Shown in pieces: positions 6,258 to 7,243 of a stretch of DNA of 7,243 nucleotides (the stretch's first letter is position 1; the number at the start of each line of letters is the position of its first letter). The DNA is taken from positions 1 through 7,243 of the forward strand of contig JAEXVC010000211.1 in the NCBI GenBank assembly GCA_023406715.1, read 5' to 3'. A model generated the notes under the pieces. The model searched no databases. It had not been told where the DNA came from and was given only the letters and a program-made list of their open reading frames with translations. The translations under genes and the position numbers were made by a program. This DNA is from Bacteroidota bacterium (GTDB lineage Bacteria; Bacteroidota; Bacteroidia; Bacteroidales; Tenuifilaceae).

Positions 6258-7243
6258 CTATTTTCGAAGTAGATTTTTAACCTTACTAATTTCCATAAAA
6301 GTTGCACCATTGCTAGGTCCAAAACTACCACCTATAATTAAAACCATATCCTCTGAGGCTATCTTTCTTCGTTCAAGCATCAAGCTAATTGCATCGGTTA
6401 GGAAGTGGTCGCGCGATTGGCGTGGCTCCATATAAACAGCCTCTACTCCGTACGATAAAGCCAATTGGCGCATTACGTTCGGTTTATAGCAAATTGAGTA
6501 CACAGGAACTCTGCCGCGGAAGGCTGCCAAGTAACGTCCTGTCCTACCTGTAAGTGTATCAACAATAATCGCCTTTATGGGTAGAGAGGAGCATGCTCTT
6601 ACTGCAGAGCGTGAAAGCGTTGCTGTAATTTCATTATTAACTCTAACTAAGTTCAGAGTATGGTCAGGTTCTAAAACCTCTTCCACTTCGCGAGCAACGC
6701 TAGTCATTGCCTGAACCGATTCTAAAGGATATGCACCGTAGGCAGTTTCACCGCTAAGCATAATGGCGTCGGCACGTTGGTAAATTGCATTGGCAATATC
6801 ACTAATCTCAGCACGTGTAGGGCGTGGATGCTCAATCATCGTGTGAAGCATTTGCGTAGCAATAATTACAGGCTTTTTGCTCTCAATACATTTTTTTACC
6901 AACCTACGTTGAACAATGGGGATTTTCTGAGCAGGAATTTCAATACCCAAATCGCCACGGGCAACCATAATGCCATACGCGTGGTCAAGAATTTCATCAA
7001 TATTATCAACGCCTTGCTGATTCTCAATTTTAGCGATAATCTTAATTTGACTATTATGCTGATGAAGAATCTCCTTAATTTCCAAGACATCGTGCTTGCT
7101 ACGAACAAAACTGTGGGCAATAAAGTCTAAGTCGTTATCAATGGCAAATTTTACAAAGTCTTTGTCCTTTTGAGTTAGCGACGGAAGGTTAATGTGGACA
7201 TTGGGCAGATTAACGCTTTTGCGTAACTTAATCATTCCACAGT
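6258..7243 (-). CDS. pyk: Pyruvate kinase, 5' part missing at window edge
   Basis: Pyruvate kinase transfers phosphate from phosphoenolpyruvate to ADP, the last step of glycolysis, as a cytosolic tetramer. About 327 codons are visible out of the usual 470-500; the N-terminal part and most of the B domain lie past the right edge. Visible motifs, counted from the methionine at 7233-7235, are SVNLPN (7-12), IIAKIENQQGVDNI with the catalytic lysine and metal-binding glutamate (K69, E71), VARGDLGIEI (91-100, metal ligand D95), the signature ATQMLHTMIEHPRPTRAEISDIANA split over 126-150, and MLSGETAYGAYP (159-170). The C-terminal regulatory domain (about 203-325) ends with IGGSFGPSNGATFMEIS. That methionine is internal, since the frame remains open to the edge and the preceding residues (CG) fit the family. 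The TPR gene follows on the same strand. Confidence 0.97.
   Translation of the reverse strand, partial: CGMIKLRKSVNLPNVHINLPSLTQKDKDFVKFAIDNDLDFIAHSFVRSKHDVLEIKEILHQHNSQIKIIAKIENQQGVDNIDEILDHAYGIMVARGDLGIEIPAQKIPIVQRRLVKKCIESKKPVIIATQMLHTMIEHPRPTRAEISDIANAIYQRADAIMLSGETAYGAYPLESVQAMTSVAREVEEVLEPDHTLNLVRVNNEITATLSRSAVRACSSLPIKAIIVDTLTGRTGRYLAAFRGRVPVYSICYKPNVMRQLALSYGVEAVYMEPRQSRDHFLTDAISLMLERRKIASEDMVLIIGGSFGPSNGATFMEISKVKNLLRK

Noticed and set aside
6896..7120. Minus-strand open frame overlapping pyruvate kinase
   Set aside because: It is an out-of-frame shadow of the conserved pyk sequence. The minus-strand frames at 4141-4347 and 4803-5003 are likewise shadows of trmD and the TPR gene.
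7233..7235. Methionine as the start of a short pyruvate kinase
   Set aside because: It is inside the conserved pyruvate kinase sequence, the frame stays open to the window edge, and the first part of the enzyme is missing.

Overview
The window looks like chromosomal housekeeping DNA from a member of the Bacteroidota, probably Bacteroidales-like. The basis is the protein families and their wording (TrmD, CTP synthase with a VAPG loop, a five-repeat DUF349 protein, a secreted TPR protein), AT-rich leaders without Shine-Dalgarno sequences, and sites resembling the Bacteroidota promoter (TTTG, about 19-21 bp, TAnnTTTG). The closest genus cannot be named from the sequence alone.

Layout from left to right. 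On the minus strand, the first part of pyrG (CTP synthase) runs off the left edge at 1-1075. Behind it on the same strand is a large DUF349-repeat protein (1214-3163) with its own probable promoter. A 352-bp gap (3164-3515) holds that promoter, palindromes, and a strong intrinsic terminator for the next gene. hsp20 (3516-3953, minus) encodes a small heat-shock protein and is divergent from trmD (4205-4882, plus), which encodes tRNA (guanine37-N1)-methyltransferase. The intergenic region between them carries a clear -7 element for trmD and, facing hsp20, a pair of 31-bp-spaced repeats plus a sigma-54-like element. A secreted TPR protein (4906-6150, minus) converges on trmD with a 23-bp gap. Upstream of it lies a 69-bp inverted-repeat element, then the end of pyk (pyruvate kinase, 6258-7243, minus), whose 5' part lies beyond the right edge.

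The genes do not form one pathway. PyrG, TrmD and Pyk are core metabolism and translation enzymes, Hsp20 is a stress chaperone, and the DUF349 and TPR proteins have no assigned biochemical role. I found no new multi-gene system, CRISPR array, tRNA, rRNA or transposase. The most interesting feature is the dispersed-type inverted repeat at 6129-6197. It appears to supply the start codon and the first eight or so residues of the TPR protein's signal peptide. Next is the regulatory architecture in front of hsp20.
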